DNA from: Bacteroidales bacterium
GTDB taxonomy: Bacteria > Bacteroidota > Bacteroidia > Bacteroidales > UBA932
NCBI GenBank assembly: GCA_028724885.1
Contig: JAQYTJ010000011.1
Span: 62,001-126,000 of the forward strand
Direction: 5' to 3'
Length of the DNA stretch: 64,000 nt
Every line of letters starts with the position of its first letter. The stretch's first letter is position 1. The notes under the pieces were generated by a model that saw only the letters and a list, made by a program, of their open reading frames with translations, was not told the origin of the DNA and searched no databases. Below, one piece after another: positions 63,226 through 64,000 of the stretch. The position numbers were made by a program, and so were the translations under genes.

Positions 63226-63708
63226 CTATTGCTGGCGGTTCTTGTCCAGCCCTTCCTTCATCTTTTTCAAAGTATCTTCGTCCACGCCTTCCGGCATCCG
63301 TCCTTCAGACATTGCCACCAAAGCATCCACGACTTTGTCCATCCCCTCTTTCAGTTTTTTTCCAAGGAGCATTTTCATCATCAAATTCAAATCTGCGCTG
63401 AACTCGATATAGAAGTCTGTCTTGTATGGATCAGATGCAGCTGCGTCGAAATGCAGCGAACCATTGAACTGGAACGGAGCTCCGTCATCTATGAAATCTA
63501 TCCTAGAATAAGGAGTTCTTTCTTTTATCATAATGCCTATCTTGAATCCTTGAACCGTAGCCGTGATGGTGTCATAATCCGCTGTGACATCGCCCCGATT
63601 GACCTCCGGTATAAACTGAAGGAAATTGCGCAAATCAGCAAACGCCATGTACAGTTCCGCAGGCTGCTTCGATACTATGCCGTGCTTGCTATTAATATTC
63701 GTCGTCAT
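63226..63708 (-). CDS. SRPBCC-fold (polyketide cyclase-like) protein
   Basis: A 160-residue protein with the START/SRPBCC pattern (SKQPAELYMAFADLRNFLQFIP at the start, then alternating strands and a C-terminal helix LMMKMLLGKKLKEGMDKVVDAL). It probably binds a hydrophobic ligand. It is next to pyrE on the same strand, 11 bases after it, a pairing known in Bacteroidetes. Function is unknown. Confidence 0.8.
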   Translation of the reverse strand: MTTNINSKHGIVSKQPAELYMAFADLRNFLQFIPEVNRGDVTADYDTITATVQGFKIGIMIKERTPYSRIDFIDDGAPFQFNGSLHFDAAASDPYKTDFYIEFSADLNLMMKMLLGKKLKEGMDKVVDALVAMSEGRMPEGVDEDTLKKMKEGLDKNRQQ

Positions 63709-63719
63709 ATTCTTAAAAA

Positions 63720-64000
63720 TTAATTATTTCCCCATTCGGCAGGATTCAGCCTCCACTGCTTAAGCACTTCTTTGTCCGAATCCTTTATGACCCCCTCTTC
63801 AGAAGCCTCCTCTATCAGGATGCTGTAATTCGAGAGGGTGTGCAATTTTACGTTAGCATCCTCGAACTGCTTCCTAGCCGTTTCAAATTCGTATGTGAAG
63901 ATAGCCATCATGCCGCAAACCTCTGCGCCGGACTCTCTCAATGCCTTCACTGCGGCCAGGCTGCTCATACCCGTAGAAATCAAGTCCTCAATCACGACGA
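63720..64000 (-). CDS. pyrE: Orotate phosphoribosyltransferase, C-terminal part
   Basis: The gene is cut by the window edge and only about 93 codons are visible. The PRPP-binding motif VVIEDLISTGMSS opens the visible part, followed by AAVKALRESGAEVCGMMAIF. It converts orotate and PRPP to OMP in pyrimidine synthesis. Confidence 0.88.
   Translation of the reverse strand, partial: VVIEDLISTGMSSLAAVKALRESGAEVCGMMAIFTYEFETARKQFEDANVKLHTLSNYSILIEEASEEGVIKDSDKEVLKQWRLNPAEWGNN

Overview
The window looks like chromosomal DNA of an anaerobic or facultatively anaerobic member of the Bacteroidetes, most likely order Bacteroidales. The evidence is an Rnf complex in the order B-C-D-G-E-A, family proteins typical of the phylum (DUF4831, a putative porin, paired LptF/G-type permeases, BLIP/PepSY-like lipoproteins), and many upstream regions carrying the Bacteroidetes -7 box TAnnTTTG, several with a TTG about 20 bases upstream. 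No 16S gene is present, so the lineage below order is open.

Layout. 1-5.7 kb: a leftward gene start at the edge, an orphan FtsX/MacB-type permease, a lipoprotein, then about 1.6 kb of non-coding repeat DNA and a tRNA-Ser. 5.7-15.6 kb (minus): a Tat-type aldo/keto reductase with two Fe-S clusters and a membrane poly-ferredoxin of NapH/NapG type, then patatin, thiamine pyrophosphokinase, a fused LptF/G-permease-Fmt protein and alaS. 15.7-27.6 kb (plus): a compact gene train of two M23 peptidases, a MerR regulator, Nif3, a zinc-ribbon coiled-coil protein, dnaB, DUF3108, rseC and rnfBCDGEA, closed by a strong terminator. 27.7-29.8 kb: an ECF sigma factor, a membrane anti-sigma-like protein and two exported proteins. 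29.9-31.9 kb (minus): purA and ssb. 31.9-36.5 kb: an accessory island with a second repeat-element copy, a HigBA-like toxin-antitoxin pair and an IS1634-type insertion sequence. 36.6-41.5 kb (minus): rplI-rpsR-rpsF with a leader hairpin, pepD, DUF4831 and an acyltransferase. 41.6-50.4 kb (plus): a tightly packed run of a POT transporter, DUF2400, a zeta-like kinase, tldD, tldE, a SlyD-like FKBP with a Cys/His tail, a glycosyltransferase and trkA. 50.5-56.8 kb (plus): YkvA, an ABC-F ATPase, a porin and an MltF-like lytic transglycosylase. 56.7-64 kb: an FtsX-type permease and an M13 peptidase (minus), a BASS-like transporter (plus), then TPR, RsmF-like methyltransferase, SRPBCC and pyrE (minus, cut by the edge).

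The main points of interest are the in-frame fusion of an LPS-export-type permease to methionyl-tRNA formyltransferase, and two copies of a gene-free element of about 1.3-1.5 kb. The complete copy of that element is bounded by imperfect terminal inverted repeats and carries arrays of a 41/64-bp palindrome-bearing unit. Also notable are the cysteine/histidine repeat tail on the FKBP isomerase, the Tat/Fe-S reductase pair, the overlap of a solitary zeta-like kinase with tldD, and the hairpin leader of the ribosomal S6 operon.

All functions are inferred from reading the sequence. No database search was run.
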